This document shows positions 28,457 to 39,328 of a stretch of DNA of 64,000 bases, in pieces. The stretch spans positions 2,976,001 to 3,040,000 of the forward strand of contig NZ_AP024585.1 in NCBI RefSeq assembly GCF_018323885.1, written 5' to 3'. A program made the translations under genes and the position numbers. Below the pieces are notes generated by a model. The model searched no databases and was not told the DNA's origin. It saw nothing but the letters and a program-made list of their open reading frames with translations. The DNA comes from Citrobacter amalonaticus (GTDB taxonomy: Bacteria; Pseudomonadota; Gammaproteobacteria; Enterobacterales; Enterobacteriaceae). Within the stretch, counting starts at the first letter, position 1. Every line of letters begins with the position of its first letter.

Positions 28457-29566
28457 TCAGACGGCGCGAAAGGCAATTTCGCCGGGGATGACTTCACCCT
28501 GCCAGTAAAGCTGTGCGGCAACACGTCCCGCCAGTTCGCGATACATTACGGTGAAATCACTGTCCGGACGGCTGACCACGGTTGGCGTCCCGCGATCGAG
28601 ATCTTCACGCAGACTAATATGCAACGGCATTTGTCCCAACAGTTGCGTGTGATACTGCTCAGCCAGTTTTTGCGCGCCACCGGTACCAAAGATCGGCTCA
28701 TGATGACCGCAGTTGCTGCAGATATGCATGCTCATGTTTTCGACAATGCCCAGCACCGGCACCTCGACTTTTTCGAACATGACAATGCCTTTTTTAGCGT
28801 CAATCAACGCAATATCCTGCGGCGTGGTCACCACAACGGCCCCCGTGACCGGGATGTTTTGTGCCAGCGTCAGCTGGATATCACCAGTACCCGGCGGCAT
28901 GTCCAGCACGAGGTAATCCAGATCCGGCCACAGCGTCTCTTGTAGCATCTGCATCAGCGCTTTACTGGCCATCGGCCCACGCCACACCATCGCGTTATCA
29001 TCAGTGACCAGATAACCGATGGAGTTCGTCGCCAGCCCGTGAGACATGATCGGTGCCATATGGGTACCATCCGGCGAGGTTGGGCGCTGGTTTTCCGCCC
29101 CCAGCATAGTTGGGATCGACGGACCATAAATGTCGGCGTCCAGAATCCCTACTTTCGCCCCTTCTGCCGCTAATGCCAGCGCCAGGTTTACCGCAGTCGA
29201 CGATTTACCGACGCCGCCTTTGCCGGAGCTGACGGCGATAATGTTCTTCACGCCGTTCACGCCCGGCTGATTTTTCACGCGCTTCAGGGTGGCGATGTTG
29301 TGAGAAAGCTTCCAGTCGATCGCCTTCGCCCCGGTAATTCGCAGCAGATCAGCGCTACATTGCTCTTTTAACACCTCAAAGGCACTGTGCCAGACGAACG
29401 GCATGACCAGTTCAACGTGCAGCGTGTCATCCATCCAGGCGACGTGGTGTAACGCTTTAAGTGTCGTCAGGTTATGCTTCAGGGTGGGGTGCTGAAAATT
29501 CGCCAGCGTCCCGGCGACCATGGCGCGCAGGGTTTCTGGTGATTTGGCCTGGGATTGTGCGTTCAT
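28457..29566 (-). CDS. mrp: Iron-sulfur cluster carrier protein Mrp (ApbC)
   Basis: A 369-aa P-loop ATPase that holds and transfers Fe-S clusters. An N-terminal DUF59/MIP18-like domain (about 10-90) precedes the deviant Walker A SSGKGGVGKSS (about 113-123). The cluster-binding CSNCG lies near residue 283. The ATG at 29566 has AGGAG upstream and matches the E. coli start. It is divergent from metG, with 165 bp between starts. Confidence 0.96.
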   Translation of the reverse strand: MNAQSQAKSPETLRAMVAGTLANFQHPTLKHNLTTLKALHHVAWMDDTLHVELVMPFVWHSAFEVLKEQCSADLLRITGAKAIDWKLSHNIATLKRVKNQPGVNGVKNIIAVSSGKGGVGKSSTAVNLALALAAEGAKVGILDADIYGPSIPTMLGAENQRPTSPDGTHMAPIMSHGLATNSIGYLVTDDNAMVWRGPMASKALMQMLQETLWPDLDYLVLDMPPGTGDIQLTLAQNIPVTGAVVVTTPQDIALIDAKKGIVMFEKVEVPVLGIVENMSMHICSNCGHHEPIFGTGGAQKLAEQYHTQLLGQMPLHISLREDLDRGTPTVVSRPDSDFTVMYRELAGRVAAQLYWQGEVIPGEIAFRAV

Positions 29567-29731
29567 CCCGACTCCTTTTTGTTGTTCTGAAAAGGTCAAT
29601 TGTAGTGAGGTAGTGTACTCCAGCGGTAACAATTATTCATTTGTGGTTTGATGCCCTTAATTCTTGGCGTAGTTATTCCCTTTCAGGTAACATCAGAACC
29701 CCCTTTCAACAGAGAAGAAGTAACATCTACT

Positions 29732-31765
29732 ATGACTCAAGTCGCGAAGAAAATTCTGGTAACGTGCGCGCTGCCGTACGCCAACGGCTCAATCCACCTC
29801 GGCCATATGCTGGAGCACATCCAGGCTGATGTCTGGGTCCGTTACCAACGAATGCGCGGCAACGAGGTCAACTTCATCTGCGCCGACGACGCCCACGGCA
29901 CGCCGATCATGCTGAAAGCACAGCAGCTTGGCATCACCCCGGAGCAGATGATTGGTGAAATGAGTCAGGAGCACCAGACGGATTTCGCCGGGTTCAACAT
30001 CAGCTATGACAACTACCACTCCACGCACAGCGACGAGAACCGGGAGTTGTCTGAGCTCATCTATACCCGTCTGAAAGAGAACGGTTTTATTAAGAACCGC
30101 ACCATTTCTCAGCTCTACGATCCGGAAAAAGGTATGTTCCTGCCGGATCGTTTTGTGAAAGGCACCTGCCCGAAATGTAAATCACCGGATCAGTATGGCG
30201 ACAACTGCGAAGTGTGCGGCGCGACCTATAGCCCGACGGAGCTGATCGAGCCGAAGTCTGTGGTCTCTGGCGCGACGCCGGTGATGCGTGACTCCGAACA
30301 CTTCTTCTTTGACCTGCCCTCGTTCAGCGAAATGCTACAGGCGTGGACCCGTAGCGGCGCGCTGCAGGAGCAGGTGGCGAACAAAATGCAGGAATGGTTT
30401 GAATCCGGCCTGCAGCAGTGGGATATCTCCCGCGATGCCCCTTACTTTGGTTTTGAAATCCCGAATGCGCCGGGCAAATATTTCTATGTCTGGCTGGATG
30501 CGCCAATCGGCTACATGGGCTCATTCAAAAACCTGTGCGATAAGCGCGGCGATACCGTCAGCTTCGACGAATACTGGAAGAAAGATTCTACTGCCGAACT
30601 GTATCACTTCATCGGCAAAGATATCGTCTATTTCCATAGCCTGTTCTGGCCTGCCATGCTGGAAGGCAGCAACTTCCGTAAACCGACGAACCTGTTCGTG
30701 CATGGTTATGTCACGGTCAACGGCGCGAAGATGTCCAAATCCCGCGGCACGTTTATTAAGGCCAGCACCTGGCTGAACCATTTTGATGCAGACAGCCTGC
30801 GTTACTACTACACTGCGAAGCTCTCTTCGCGCATTGATGATATCGACCTGAATCTGGAAGACTTCGTCCAGCGCGTAAACGCCGATATCGTCAACAAGGT
30901 GGTTAACCTCGCCTCCCGTAACGCTGGCTTTATCAACAAACGTTTCGATGGTGTACTGGCGGCTGAACTGGCTGACCCTGCGCTGTATAAAACCTTTACC
31001 GATGCAGCGGCTGTGATTGGCGAGGCGTGGGAAAGCCGTGAGTTCGGCAAAGCGATCCGTGAAATCATGGCGCTGGCGGATGTCGCGAACCGCTATGTTG
31101 ACGAACAGGCGCCGTGGGTGGTGGCGAAACAGGAAGGTCGCGACGCCGATCTGCAGGCGATCTGCTCGATGGGCATCAACCTGTTCCGCGTGCTGATGAC
31201 GTACCTGAAGCCGGTGCTGCCGACGCTGAGCGAGCGCGTTGAAGCATTCCTGAACAGCGAACTGCGTTGGGATGCTATTGCGCAACCGCTTCTGGGCCAT
31301 AAGGTCAATACTTTCAAAGCTCTGTATAACCGTATCGATATGAAGCAGGTGGAAGCGCTGGTGGAAGCCTCTAAAGAAGAGGTGAAAGCTATGGCAGCTC
31401 CGGTAACCGGCCCACTGGCGGACTTCCCGATTCAGGAAACCATTACCTTTGACGATTTCGCGAAAGTCGATCTGCGCGTAGCGTTGATTGAAAACGCTGA
31501 ATTCGTTGATGGCTCCGATAAACTGCTGCGCCTGACGCTGGATTTGGGCGGCGAGAAGCGTAACGTCTTCTCCGGCATTCGCTCTGCTTATCCGGACCCG
31601 CAGGTGCTGATTGGTCGTCATACGGTCATGGTGGCAAACCTGGCGCCGCGTAAAATGCGCTTTGGCATCTCAGAAGGGATGGTGATGGCCGCAGGTCCTG
31701 GCGGGACAGACATCTTCCTGCTGACCCCGGATGAAGGCGCAAAGCCTGGACACCAGGTTAAATAA
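29732..31765 (+). CDS. metG: Methionyl-tRNA synthetase MetG
   Basis: A 677-aa class I synthetase. It has the HIGH-type HLGH at 22-25, a four-Cys zinc knuckle ([18 protein letters not shown], about 146-163) and KMSKS at 333-337. The C-terminal EMAP-like tRNA-binding domain (about 570-677) contributes dimerisation. The start at 29732 ([20 protein letters not shown]) is the family start; the in-frame upstream ATG at 29648 is rejected. Confidence 0.98.
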   Translation: MTQVAKKILVTCALPYANGSIHLGHMLEHIQADVWVRYQRMRGNEVNFICADDAHGTPIMLKAQQLGITPEQMIGEMSQEHQTDFAGFNISYDNYHSTHSDENRELSELIYTRLKENGFIKNRTISQLYDPEKGMFLPDRFVKGTCPKCKSPDQYGDNCEVCGATYSPTELIEPKSVVSGATPVMRDSEHFFFDLPSFSEMLQAWTRSGALQEQVANKMQEWFESGLQQWDISRDAPYFGFEIPNAPGKYFYVWLDAPIGYMGSFKNLCDKRGDTVSFDEYWKKDSTAELYHFIGKDIVYFHSLFWPAMLEGSNFRKPTNLFVHGYVTVNGAKMSKSRGTFIKASTWLNHFDADSLRYYYTAKLSSRIDDIDLNLEDFVQRVNADIVNKVVNLASRNAGFINKRFDGVLAAELADPALYKTFTDAAAVIGEAWESREFGKAIREIMALADVANRYVDEQAPWVVAKQEGRDADLQAICSMGINLFRVLMTYLKPVLPTLSERVEAFLNSELRWDAIAQPLLGHKVNTFKALYNRIDMKQVEALVEASKEEVKAMAAPVTGPLADFPIQETITFDDFAKVDLRVALIENAEFVDGSDKLLRLTLDLGGEKRNVFSGIRSAYPDPQVLIGRHTVMVANLAPRKMRFGISEGMVMAAGPGGTDIFLLTPDEGAKPGHQVK

Positions 31766-31775
31766 GCCTCTCTAA

Positions 31776-31799
31776 AGCGCCGCTCTCACGGCGCTTTTT
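31776..31799 (+). terminator. metG terminator
   Basis: A 7-bp AGCGCCG/CGGCGCT stem with a 6-nt loop, followed by TTTTTC, begins 10 bp after the metG stop. It is a standard intrinsic terminator. Confidence 0.85.
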
Positions 31800-31968
31800 C
31801 TTTTGCGTCATATTAATCCAGGCAATAACTCGCATGATTTCAGATTTTTCAATGATCATTATCAGACATATTCAGTAGCCATTTTCCCCTCTCCTGCCTC
31901 ATTTCTGGTATACATACCCTGCAAGGTTTATTTTTGAGCAGCAGACGTTTAATAAAATGGAGTTTTAC

Positions 31969-32427
31969 ATGAAAGCATTAAATACGTTTTTTTCGGTCGT
32001 TTTTGCGTCAGTTCTCGTTTTCTCTCTGGCAGGATGTGGCGACAAGGAAGAAAGCAAAACATTCAAAGCGGACGTCAATGGCACTGAGATCGTAATGACC
32101 TATACCTACAAGGGTGACAAAGTCATTAAGCAGACCTCAGAGAACAAAATCAACTACGCCTCTATCGGGGTAAAAACCAAAGAAGATGCGGCGAAAATCC
32201 TCGATCCGATCAGCGAAAAATATCAAAACATTCCTGGCGTGGAAGAGAAGCTGACCTATAAGGATGGCTACGCGGAAGAAACCGTTTCTGTTGACATGGA
32301 AAAAGTTGACTTTAAAAAGCTGCAGGGCGTGATGGGTACGCAATTCTCGGGTGACCCAAGCAACGGCATTAGCATGAAACAGAGCCAGAAAATGCTGGAA
32401 ACCGCTGGCTTTAAAGAAGTGAAATAA
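31969..32427 (+). CDS. yehR: Lipoprotein YehR (DUF1307)
   Basis: A 152-aa predicted lipoprotein with the signal ending LAGC (Cys 23, +2 Gly). The mature domain is the DUF1307 fold (VMTYTYKGDKV, VEEKLTYKDGY), shared with Gram-positive lipoproteins of unknown role. The start at 31969 has TGGAG 7 nt upstream; the ATG at 31957 is rejected. In E. coli it follows yehP-yehQ, which are missing here. Confidence 0.9.
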   Translation: MKALNTFFSVVFASVLVFSLAGCGDKEESKTFKADVNGTEIVMTYTYKGDKVIKQTSENKINYASIGVKTKEDAAKILDPISEKYQNIPGVEEKLTYKDGYAEETVSVDMEKVDFKKLQGVMGTQFSGDPSNGISMKQSQKMLETAGFKEVK

Positions 32428-32435
32428 TCAAACGA

Positions 32436-32466
32436 CGACGACCTGGCATCCAGCCGGGTCGTCGCT
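32436..32466. terminator. Terminator between yehR and yehS
   Basis: A CGACGACC/GGTCGTCG stem, extended inside by GGC/GCC, lies between the convergent genes. CTTTCT follows on the plus strand. It probably serves yehR and may act on both strands. Confidence 0.6.
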
Positions 32467-32471
32467 TTCTA

Positions 32472-32942
32472 TCAGCCTTTATTGCCGTGCAGACGCGCCG
32501 TCAATCCGCGCAGGAAATAACGCATAAACTGATCACCACACTCGCGGTAGTTTTTATGATCCGGAGAACGCATCATGGCGGTGATTTCCGGCATTGAAAC
32601 GCGAACGTTCTGCTGGGTCATAATCGCCTGAATATCATCCGTTTTCAGTGAAAAAGCGATACGCAGCTTTTTCAGCACCGTATTGTTGTTCACCCGACGC
32701 TCAAGCGCCAGTTCAGGCGCTGACTCATCTTTGCCACGCTTCTCGTAAATCAGGCCGTTCAGGAATCCGGAGAGGATAATATCCGGGCAGCGGACAAACC
32801 CCTCTTCATCTTCCCTGGTCATCCAGGTGTCGAAACCCGCAGAGGTGGATTCCATGTCGGCCAGCGCAAGAATGCGCACCATGTCGTTATTATTGGCTTT
32901 CAGGGCGTAGCGCAGGCTACGAAGAATATCGTTACTTAGCAT
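32472..32942 (-). CDS. yehS: DUF1456 protein YehS
   Basis: A 156-aa cytosolic protein of two DUF1456 repeats (about residues 5-70 and 85-150), each beginning like N-D-I-L-R and K-LRIAFSLKTDDI. No function is established. It lies 46 bp after btsR in the same direction and may share its transcript. Met at 32942 gives the E. coli length. Confidence 0.9.
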   Translation of the reverse strand: MLSNDILRSLRYALKANNNDMVRILALADMESTSAGFDTWMTREDEEGFVRCPDIILSGFLNGLIYEKRGKDESAPELALERRVNNNTVLKKLRIAFSLKTDDIQAIMTQQNVRVSMPEITAMMRSPDHKNYRECGDQFMRYFLRGLTARLHGNKG

Positions 32943-32988
32943 AGAGCCTTCAACTGTCGATAATGCAATGGCGCGCAGTGTATCAGTT

Positions 32989-33708
32989 TTACAGGCCAAT
33001 CGCCTCTTTCAAACTTTTCAGATAGCGGCGACTGACCGGAACAGTTAACCCATTACGCAGTATCAGTTCCGCCTGACCGTTATCTTCCAGACGAATTTCC
33101 TGTAACTGCGCCATGTTAACCAGATATTGACGATGACAGCGCAGCAATGGCGTGCGGCTTTCCAGCGTTCTGAGCGTCAGTTCAGTAAAGCCTTCTTTGC
33201 CGTCGCTGCTGGTGACATAAACACCGCTCATGCGACTGCTGACGAAAGCGACATCATCCATTTGCAGCAGATAGATCCGGCTATGGCCGCTACAGGGGAT
33301 AAACTTCAGCGACTGTTGGTTTTCCGGCAATACCGATACGTCCTGTTTGCTCCGCTCCTGGCGCAGGCGGCTAAGGGTTTTCTCCAGCCGCGCCTCTTCT
33401 ATCGGTTTAAGCAGATAATCAAAAGCGTGTTCTTCAAAGGCTTTAATTGCGTATTCGTCAAAAGCGGTCAGAAAAACAATATACGGCCGATGCTCCGGGT
33501 CGAGCATACCCACCATTTCCAGCCCGCTGATACGCGGCATTTGAATATCCAGAAACAGCACGTCCGGATGCAGTCGATGCACCGCGCCAATCGCTTCTAC
33601 GGCGTTGGCGCACTCGCCAACGATCTCGATATCAATTTTTTCCTGTAACAGGATCCGCAGATTTTCCCGCGCTAACGGTTCATCATCCACAATCAGCACT
33701 TTAATCAT
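32989..33708 (-). CDS. btsR: LytTR-type response regulator BtsR (YehT)
   Basis: A 239-aa regulator. The receiver domain has D8/D9 and phospho-acceptor D54 (LFLDIQMP), and the LytTR DNA-binding domain covers about residues 140-237. In E. coli BtsSR senses extracellular pyruvate and activates the pyruvate transporter gene btsT. The start overlaps the btsS stop by 8 bp. Confidence 0.96.
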   Translation of the reverse strand: MIKVLIVDDEPLARENLRILLQEKIDIEIVGECANAVEAIGAVHRLHPDVLFLDIQMPRISGLEMVGMLDPEHRPYIVFLTAFDEYAIKAFEEHAFDYLLKPIEEARLEKTLSRLRQERSKQDVSVLPENQQSLKFIPCSGHSRIYLLQMDDVAFVSSRMSGVYVTSSDGKEGFTELTLRTLESRTPLLRCHRQYLVNMAQLQEIRLEDNGQAELILRNGLTVPVSRRYLKSLKEAIGL

Positions 33709-35389
33709 GCGTCTCCTCCAGGGGCAGTCGTAGGGTTATTCGGGTAAAGCAATCCGGTTCGCAGACGACGCTAATACCATAATCATCGCCAAACCGTTCA
33801 CGCAGGCGTTTATCCACCAGATTCATGCCCAGACCGCTGACGTTCGCGGAGGGCTGATACAACCCGGCGTTATCTTCAATATCCAGCATCAAATACTGCC
33901 CTTCCTGACGGGCGGTGATGGACACCTCCCCCGTGCCCAGTAGTTGCGATGTCCCATGCTTAATGGCGTTTTCGACTATGGGTTGCAGGGTGAAGGCTGG
34001 CAACTGTTGATGCGCCAGCGCATCCGGCACGTTTAAACTCACCTGCAACCGCGACTGGAATCGCGCTTTCTCAATTTGCAGATAGGCATTCACGTGCTCA
34101 ATTTCGTCGGCCAGTGTGACGATCTCCGACGGGCGCTTTAAGTTCTTACGGAAAAAGGTAGAGAGATCCTGTACCAGTTGGCTCGCCTGTTCACTGTCGC
34201 GACGCGCCACCGCTTTGATGGTGTTGAGCGCATTAAACAGAAAATGCGGATTGACCTGCGCATGCAGCAGCTTAATTTCTGACTGCGTCAACATCGCTTT
34301 CTGACGTTCATATTGTCCAGCAAGGATCTGCGCGGAAAGTAGCTGAGCAATCCCCTCACCCAGCGTTCGGTTAATGGAACTGAACAACCGGTTTTTCGCT
34401 TCATAGAGTTTGATGGTGCCCATCACCCGTTGGTTTTCTCCGCGTAAGGGAATGACCAGCGTAGAACCGAGCTTGCACTGTGGATGCAGCGAACAGCGAT
34501 ACGGCACTTCGTTACCGTCAGCGTAAACCACCTCGCCCGTCTCGATGGCCCGCAACGTGTAACCGGAGGAGATCGGCCTGCCCGGCAGGTGATGGTCGTC
34601 GCCAATCCCGGTAAAGGCTAACAGCCGCTCGCGGTCAGTAATTGCCACCGCGCCGATATCGAGTTCTTTGTACAGCACCTGCGCCACCTTCATGCTGTTC
34701 ACTTCGTTGAATCCCTGGCGCAAGATCCCCTCGGTGGAGGCCGCCACTTTCAGCGCAGTAGCGGAAAACGCAGAGGTATATTTTTCAAACATCGCCCGCT
34801 TGTCGAGCAAAATACGCATAAACAGCGCCGCGCCGACGGTGTTGGTGACCATCATGGGAGCGGCGATATTGCTGACCAGTCGGTAAGCATCGTCAAACGG
34901 CCGGGCTATCAGCAAAATGATCAGCATCTGTACCATTTCGGCGACAAATGTGATCGCCCCGGCCGTCAGCGGATTAAAGACTTTATCCGTGCGTCCCCGC
35001 CGCGTCAGCACGCTGTGCACCAGGCCACCCAGCAACCCTTCCACGATGGTGGAGATCATACAACTGAGCGCCGTCATGCCGCCCATTGAGTAGCGGTGCA
35101 GACCCCCGGTCAGCCCCACCAGTCCACCCACGACCGGCCCGCCAAGCAGACCGCCCATCACCGCGCCAATTGCCCGTGTGTTGGCGATAGAGTCGTCAAT
35201 ATGCAGACCGAAATAGGTGCCGAGGATACAGAAAATGGAGAAGGTTACGTAGCACAGCAGTTTGTGCGGCAAACGAACGGTTACCTGCATCAATGGTATG
35301 AATAAACGAGTTTTACTCATCAGCCATGCGATAACCAAGAACACGCACATCTGCTGAAGCAGCAGCAACACCAGATTAAACTCGTACAT
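33701..35389 (-). CDS. btsS: Pyruvate-sensing histidine kinase BtsS (YehU)
   Basis: A 562-aa LytS-type kinase. The N-terminal 5TM-5TMR membrane domain covers about residues 1-190, with the Gly-rich [25 protein letters not shown]-like region (about 230-350) follows. The His_kinase domain has the phospho-acceptor in [12 protein letters not shown], and an HATPase domain comes last. Met at 35389 matches the family N-terminus; the open frame to 35602 is unsupported. The Shine-Dalgarno is weak (GCAGGT). It is divergent from mlrA. Confidence 0.95.
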   Translation of the reverse strand: MYEFNLVLLLLQQMCVFLVIAWLMSKTRLFIPLMQVTVRLPHKLLCYVTFSIFCILGTYFGLHIDDSIANTRAIGAVMGGLLGGPVVGGLVGLTGGLHRYSMGGMTALSCMISTIVEGLLGGLVHSVLTRRGRTDKVFNPLTAGAITFVAEMVQMLIILLIARPFDDAYRLVSNIAAPMMVTNTVGAALFMRILLDKRAMFEKYTSAFSATALKVAASTEGILRQGFNEVNSMKVAQVLYKELDIGAVAITDRERLLAFTGIGDDHHLPGRPISSGYTLRAIETGEVVYADGNEVPYRCSLHPQCKLGSTLVIPLRGENQRVMGTIKLYEAKNRLFSSINRTLGEGIAQLLSAQILAGQYERQKAMLTQSEIKLLHAQVNPHFLFNALNTIKAVARRDSEQASQLVQDLSTFFRKNLKRPSEIVTLADEIEHVNAYLQIEKARFQSRLQVSLNVPDALAHQQLPAFTLQPIVENAIKHGTSQLLGTGEVSITARQEGQYLMLDIEDNAGLYQPSANVSGLGMNLVDKRLRERFGDDYGISVVCEPDCFTRITLRLPLEETHD

Positions 35390-35612
35390 ACCTGCAGACC
35401 ACACATCAACTAAAACCGCGTAACATACATCGAGTCGCGGGATCTGTCTTTGAACTGTTGCATAAAATGAGTAATTAGTAAGGGATATCACACAAAAAGT
35501 ACCGGTGTACTGATAAAACCACCCCTCACCTGAACAAAAAACAGACAAAACTACCTGGTTCGAAAAAGAGCGACTAAAGTTAGACTGGGACCTCGCGAGC
35601 AAGGATAAAATA

Positions 35613-36344
35613 ATGGCGCTTTACACCATAGGTGAAGTGGCTTTGCTTTGTGATATTAACCCCGTTACGCTTCGCGCGTGGCAACGGCGTTATGGATTAT
35701 TGAAACCCCAGCGTACCGACGGGGGGCATCGCCTGTTCAATGATTCGGATATCGACAGGATCCGCGAAATCAAGCACTGGATAGATAACGGGGTGCAGGT
35801 CAGCAAAGTCAAAATGCTGTTGAGCAATGAGAACGTAGACCTGCAAAACGGCTGGCGTGAACAACAGGAAATCCTGTTGCACTATCTGCAAAACAACAAT
35901 CTGCACAACCTGCGGGTCTGGCTGAAAGAGCGTGGCCAGGATTTCCCCGCGCAAACGCTGACCACCCATCTTTTTCTTCCGCTACGTCGACGATTGCAGT
36001 GCCAACAGCCGACGCTACTGGCGCTACTGGGGATCCTTGATGGCGTACTGATCAATTACGTCGCCATTTGCCTCGCCTCAGCCAGAAAAAAACAGGGGAA
36101 AGATGCGCTGGTGGTGGGCTGGAATATTCACGATACCACGCGTTTGTGGCTGGAAGGCTGGGTCGCCAGTCAGCAGGGATGGCGGGTTGACGTTCTGGCC
36201 CATTCGCTGAGCCAGTTTCGCCCGGACCTGTTCGAAGGGCGCACCTTACTGGTGTGGTGCGGTGAAAATCAGACATCGGCGCAGCAACAGCAACTGAATG
36301 CCTGGCGTGCGGAAGGGCATGATATTTACCCGCTTGGCATTTAA
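35613..36344 (+). CDS. mlrA: MerR-like regulator of curli MlrA
   Basis: A 243-aa transcription factor. The N-terminal MerR helix-turn-helix (YTIGEVALLCDINPVTLRAW, residues 3-22) is followed by a longer cobalamin-binding-like C-terminal half without a clear B12 motif. In E. coli it binds the csgD promoter with DgcM to switch on curli. That pathway is fed by DgcE, whose gene is at the start of this window. Confidence 0.95.
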   Translation: MALYTIGEVALLCDINPVTLRAWQRRYGLLKPQRTDGGHRLFNDSDIDRIREIKHWIDNGVQVSKVKMLLSNENVDLQNGWREQQEILLHYLQNNNLHNLRVWLKERGQDFPAQTLTTHLFLPLRRRLQCQQPTLLALLGILDGVLINYVAICLASARKKQGKDALVVGWNIHDTTRLWLEGWVASQQGWRVDVLAHSLSQFRPDLFEGRTLLVWCGENQTSAQQQQLNAWRAEGHDIYPLGI

Positions 36345-36371
36345 TGATTCATTAACAGCTACGCTTCTCTG

Positions 36372-36377
36372 TATAAT
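36372..36377 (+). promoter_or_regulatory. -10 element of yohO promoter
   Basis: A perfect TATAAT lies 27 bp before the yohO ATG. No good -35 is seen at 17 bp (TCATTA), so activation may depend on another factor or on features beyond the two hexamers. Confidence 0.45.
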
Positions 36378-36403
36378 CTCTGGGTTAACATAAGGAGAAC
36401 ATC

Positions 36404-36511
36404 ATGAGCGTAGCAAAAATCGGTGTCATCACCCTCTTTTTACTCATGGCCATCGGCGGTATTGGCGGCGTGATGCTTGCAGGCTATACCTTCATTTTGC
36501 GTGCCGGCTAA
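36404..36511 (+). CDS. yohO: Small membrane protein YohO (35 aa)
   Basis: A 35-aa protein reading [19 protein letters not shown], then [16 protein letters not shown]. This is nearly the sequence of E. coli YohO: one transmembrane helix with a Gly-rich IGGIGG core. AGGAG lies 8 nt before the ATG. The 3' end overlaps convergent yehW by 20 bp. Its function is unknown. Confidence 0.92.
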   Translation: MSVAKIGVITLFLLMAIGGIGGVMLAGYTFILRAG

Positions 36512-37223
36512 GGTGCTGCACTAACCGTTCGAACAGGCGGTCTACGATGATCGCCGCCAGCGCAACCAGCAACGCCCCCTGAATGACATACGCCGTATTG
36601 AACCCGCTCAGACCAATGATAATCGGTGTACCGAGCGTGCTGGCACCTACCGTCGACGCGATAGTCGCAGTGCCAATATTGATAATCACCGACGTTCGCA
36701 CACCTGCCAGAATCACCGGTGCCGCCAGCGGCAGCTCAACCTTGCGTAACTGTTGTCCCGGACTCATTCCCATGCCACTGGCAATGCTGCGCACACTTTC
36801 CGGGATCGATCCTATCCCCGCCAGCGTCGCCTGGAGGATGGGTAACACGCCGTACAGAATCAACGCAATAATGGCCGGTTGCTGACCAAACCCCATCACC
36901 GGCACCGCAATCGCCAATACCGCGACGGGCGGGAAGGTTTGTCCAACGGCGGCAATGGTCTCCACCAGCGGACGAAACTCTCTTCCCCATGGTCGGGTCA
37001 CCACAATCCCGGCGCCGACACCAATCACCACCGCAAACAGGCTCGACACGGCCACCAGCCAGAAATGGGCCAGCGCCAGCGCGAGAAAGCTCTCCTGCTG
37101 ATAGACCGGACGTGGAAGTTCGGGAAACAGGCTGGCGAAAATCGCCTGACTGTGCGGTAACCCCACCAGCATCAGCAGGAAGAAAACAATCAGCCAGCAC
37201 AGCGGATCACGCAGTCGTTTCAT
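36492..37223 (-). CDS. yehW: ABC transporter permease YehW
   Basis: A 243-aa permease with about six helices and the BPD inner-membrane EAA-like loop ([20 protein letters not shown]). It belongs to the QAT/osmoprotectant group and works with YehY, YehX and OsmF. E. coli data show poor glycine betaine transport, so the substrate is unsettled. Met at 37223 is the family start, overlapping the yehX end by 17 bp. Confidence 0.93.
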   Translation of the reverse strand: MKRLRDPLCWLIVFFLLMLVGLPHSQAIFASLFPELPRPVYQQESFLALALAHFWLVAVSSLFAVVIGVGAGIVVTRPWGREFRPLVETIAAVGQTFPPVAVLAIAVPVMGFGQQPAIIALILYGVLPILQATLAGIGSIPESVRSIASGMGMSPGQQLRKVELPLAAPVILAGVRTSVIINIGTATIASTVGASTLGTPIIIGLSGFNTAYVIQGALLVALAAIIVDRLFERLVQHLSRHAK

Positions 37224-38154
37224 GCACCGCCCTCTCCACAAGCAGATCGCGAAAATGCAGTGTCCCGCAAACCATGCCCTGCCGGTTGACCACCGGTAAC
37301 ACATCGCGGCCGTGCGCGACAAACGCTGAAAGCGCATCGCGCAGCGTCATCGCTTCCGTCAGCGCCTCTCCGTCAATGCGCTCATCCCGGCGAACATAGT
37401 CCGCCACGGTGCGCAGTGACAGCAGTCGCACCCCCAGTTCACTGCGACCGAAAAACTGTTGCACAAAATCATTCGTCGGGGCCGTCAGCATCGCCAACGG
37501 TGTCCCTTGCTGGACTATCTCGCCGCCGTCCATCAGCACCAGATGCTCCGCCAGTCGCAGCGCTTCATCAATATCGTGCGTCACCAGCACAATGGTTCGC
37601 CCCAGCAAACGGTGGATACGGGTCATCTCTTGCTGCAACGCCCCACGCGTGACCGGATCCAGCGCGCCAAACGGTTCATCCATCAGCAGTACCTGCGGAT
37701 CGGCGGCCAGCGCCCGCGCCACGCCCACGCGCTGCTGCTGCCCACCGGAAAGCTGGTGCGGATAGCGCTCGCGCAATCCCTCTTCCAGCCCGAGCAACGC
37801 CATTAATTCTGCCACCCGCTCATCAATTTTTTTACGCGGCCACTTCAGCAGTTGTGGCACGGTGGCGATGTTCTGCGCCACCGTCCAGTGCGGAAATAGG
37901 CCAATCGACTGAATCGCGTAGCCCATCCGTCGGCGCAGTTCCAGCACCGGCAGACTGCGGATTTCTTCGCCTGCAAAGCGGATCCTGCCGCTGTCATGCT
38001 CCACCAGTCGGTTAATCATTTTCAGGGTCGTGGATTTCCCCGAGCCCGAGGTACCAATCAGTACTGAGAAACTGCCTTCCTGAATGTGCAGGTTCAGGTT
38101 GCTAACCGCGTTGTGCTCACCAAAGGCTTTATTTACGTGGCTAAATTCAATCAT
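37207..38154 (-). CDS. yehX: ABC transporter ATPase YehX
   Basis: A 315-aa ATPase with Walker [10 protein letters not shown] (about 34-42), signature LSGGQQQRV, Walker [13 protein letters not shown] and the H-loop LVTHD. A C-terminal CBS-like domain (about 250-310) follows, as in ProV/OpuA ATPases, where CBS domains sense ionic strength. It is slightly longer than the E. coli protein (308 aa). It overlaps yehY by 8 bp and yehW by 17 bp. Confidence 0.95.
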   Translation of the reverse strand: MIEFSHVNKAFGEHNAVSNLNLHIQEGSFSVLIGTSGSGKSTTLKMINRLVEHDSGRIRFAGEEIRSLPVLELRRRMGYAIQSIGLFPHWTVAQNIATVPQLLKWPRKKIDERVAELMALLGLEEGLRERYPHQLSGGQQQRVGVARALAADPQVLLMDEPFGALDPVTRGALQQEMTRIHRLLGRTIVLVTHDIDEALRLAEHLVLMDGGEIVQQGTPLAMLTAPTNDFVQQFFGRSELGVRLLSLRTVADYVRRDERIDGEALTEAMTLRDALSAFVAHGRDVLPVVNRQGMVCGTLHFRDLLVERAVHETTA

Positions 38155-39313
38155 GGTGGGTTACCTTCAGCAGAGCGATCCCTAAATCAAACAGCGCATC
38201 AATCAGTACCGCCAGCGCGATAACCGGGATCACCCCCAGCAGCACCAGATCGACGGCACTGCTGAGCAGTCCCTGAAACACCAGCGCGCCAAAACCGCCA
38301 GCGCCAATCAGCGCCGCGATGACGGCCATCCCGACGGTCTGTACCATCACCACCCGCAGGCTACGTAAAAAGACCGGCAACGCCAGCGGCAACTGCACGT
38401 GAAGGAAACGCTGAGCGGTGCTCATGCCCATCGCGCGTGCGCTTTCCAGAACATCACGGGGAACCTGATTCAGCCCGGCCACCACGCCACGAACCAGTGG
38501 CAGAAGCGCATACAGCACCAGCGCGATCAACGCCGGGGTCAAACCGGTTCCCGCCACGCCCACCGTGGCAAGCCAGGGGAACGCTTTTACCAGTCCGGCA
38601 AGCGGCGCAATCAACAAGCCAAACAGGGCAACGGAAGGAACGGTCTGGATCACATTAAGGACGGTAAACACCGGTCCCTGGCGGGACGGGAAAAAATAAC
38701 ATCCGATACCGAGGGGAATGCCAATCACCAGCGCGGGCAATACGGTACCTGACAACAGCGTCAAATGTTGAGCCAGTGCATCATCAAAGACATCCTGGCG
38801 GTTAGCGTACTCTTTGAGTAACGAGAGATCGTCGAACGTTCCCGTCAACAGGAGTAGGACGGGAACAATCGCTATCTGCGTATGTAACGCCCAGCGCCAG
38901 AGAGGTTGCACGGTGATCCGCCGGATGGCATCGCTGCAGGCCAGCAATCCGAGCGCAAGCCCCAGCCACAGACCGCTTCCCACACTGGTTCGCGCCAGCG
39001 GCGTCCCGGTTTCAGCCAGATACGCCGCCGCCTTGCCGACGCTCCACAACATCAGGATCACCAGCAGTTGCGCCACCACCAGCGTGCACACGGCCCCCTT
39101 TCTTCCCGGCACAAAGCACAAGGTCAACATGGCGCAACCCGCGCCGGTGAGCATCGACACCGAACCTGGCCAGAGCGTCCAGAGCTGGCGTCCCTCGCCC
39201 GATACCAGGCGATTCGGCGCATAGTTCACAAACGGCAGCGCGACAGCAGCGGCTGAAAGAATAACCAGCAGCAACAGTACGCGCTGAATACTGACTTTTG
39301 ACACGTCACCCAA
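38147..39313 (-). CDS. yehY: ABC transporter permease YehY
   Basis: A 388-aa permease. An N-terminal extra membrane region (about four helices, residues 10-170) is fused to a six-helix BPD permease domain with the EAA-type loop [20 protein letters not shown]. It is the second permease of the OsmF system. The order osmF-yehY-yehX-yehW with short gaps indicates one operon. Confidence 0.94.
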   Translation of the reverse strand: MGDVSKVSIQRVLLLLVILSAAAVALPFVNYAPNRLVSGEGRQLWTLWPGSVSMLTGAGCAMLTLCFVPGRKGAVCTLVVAQLLVILMLWSVGKAAAYLAETGTPLARTSVGSGLWLGLALGLLACSDAIRRITVQPLWRWALHTQIAIVPVLLLLTGTFDDLSLLKEYANRQDVFDDALAQHLTLLSGTVLPALVIGIPLGIGCYFFPSRQGPVFTVLNVIQTVPSVALFGLLIAPLAGLVKAFPWLATVGVAGTGLTPALIALVLYALLPLVRGVVAGLNQVPRDVLESARAMGMSTAQRFLHVQLPLALPVFLRSLRVVMVQTVGMAVIAALIGAGGFGALVFQGLLSSAVDLVLLGVIPVIALAVLIDALFDLGIALLKVTHHD

Positions 39314-39328
39314 CCTTTTTCAGTCCGT

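Noticed and set aside
35390..35602. 71-codon N-terminal extension of btsS
   Set aside because: The sequence is Ser/Cys-rich and unlike any BtsS, and it fills the btsS-mlrA divergent control region.
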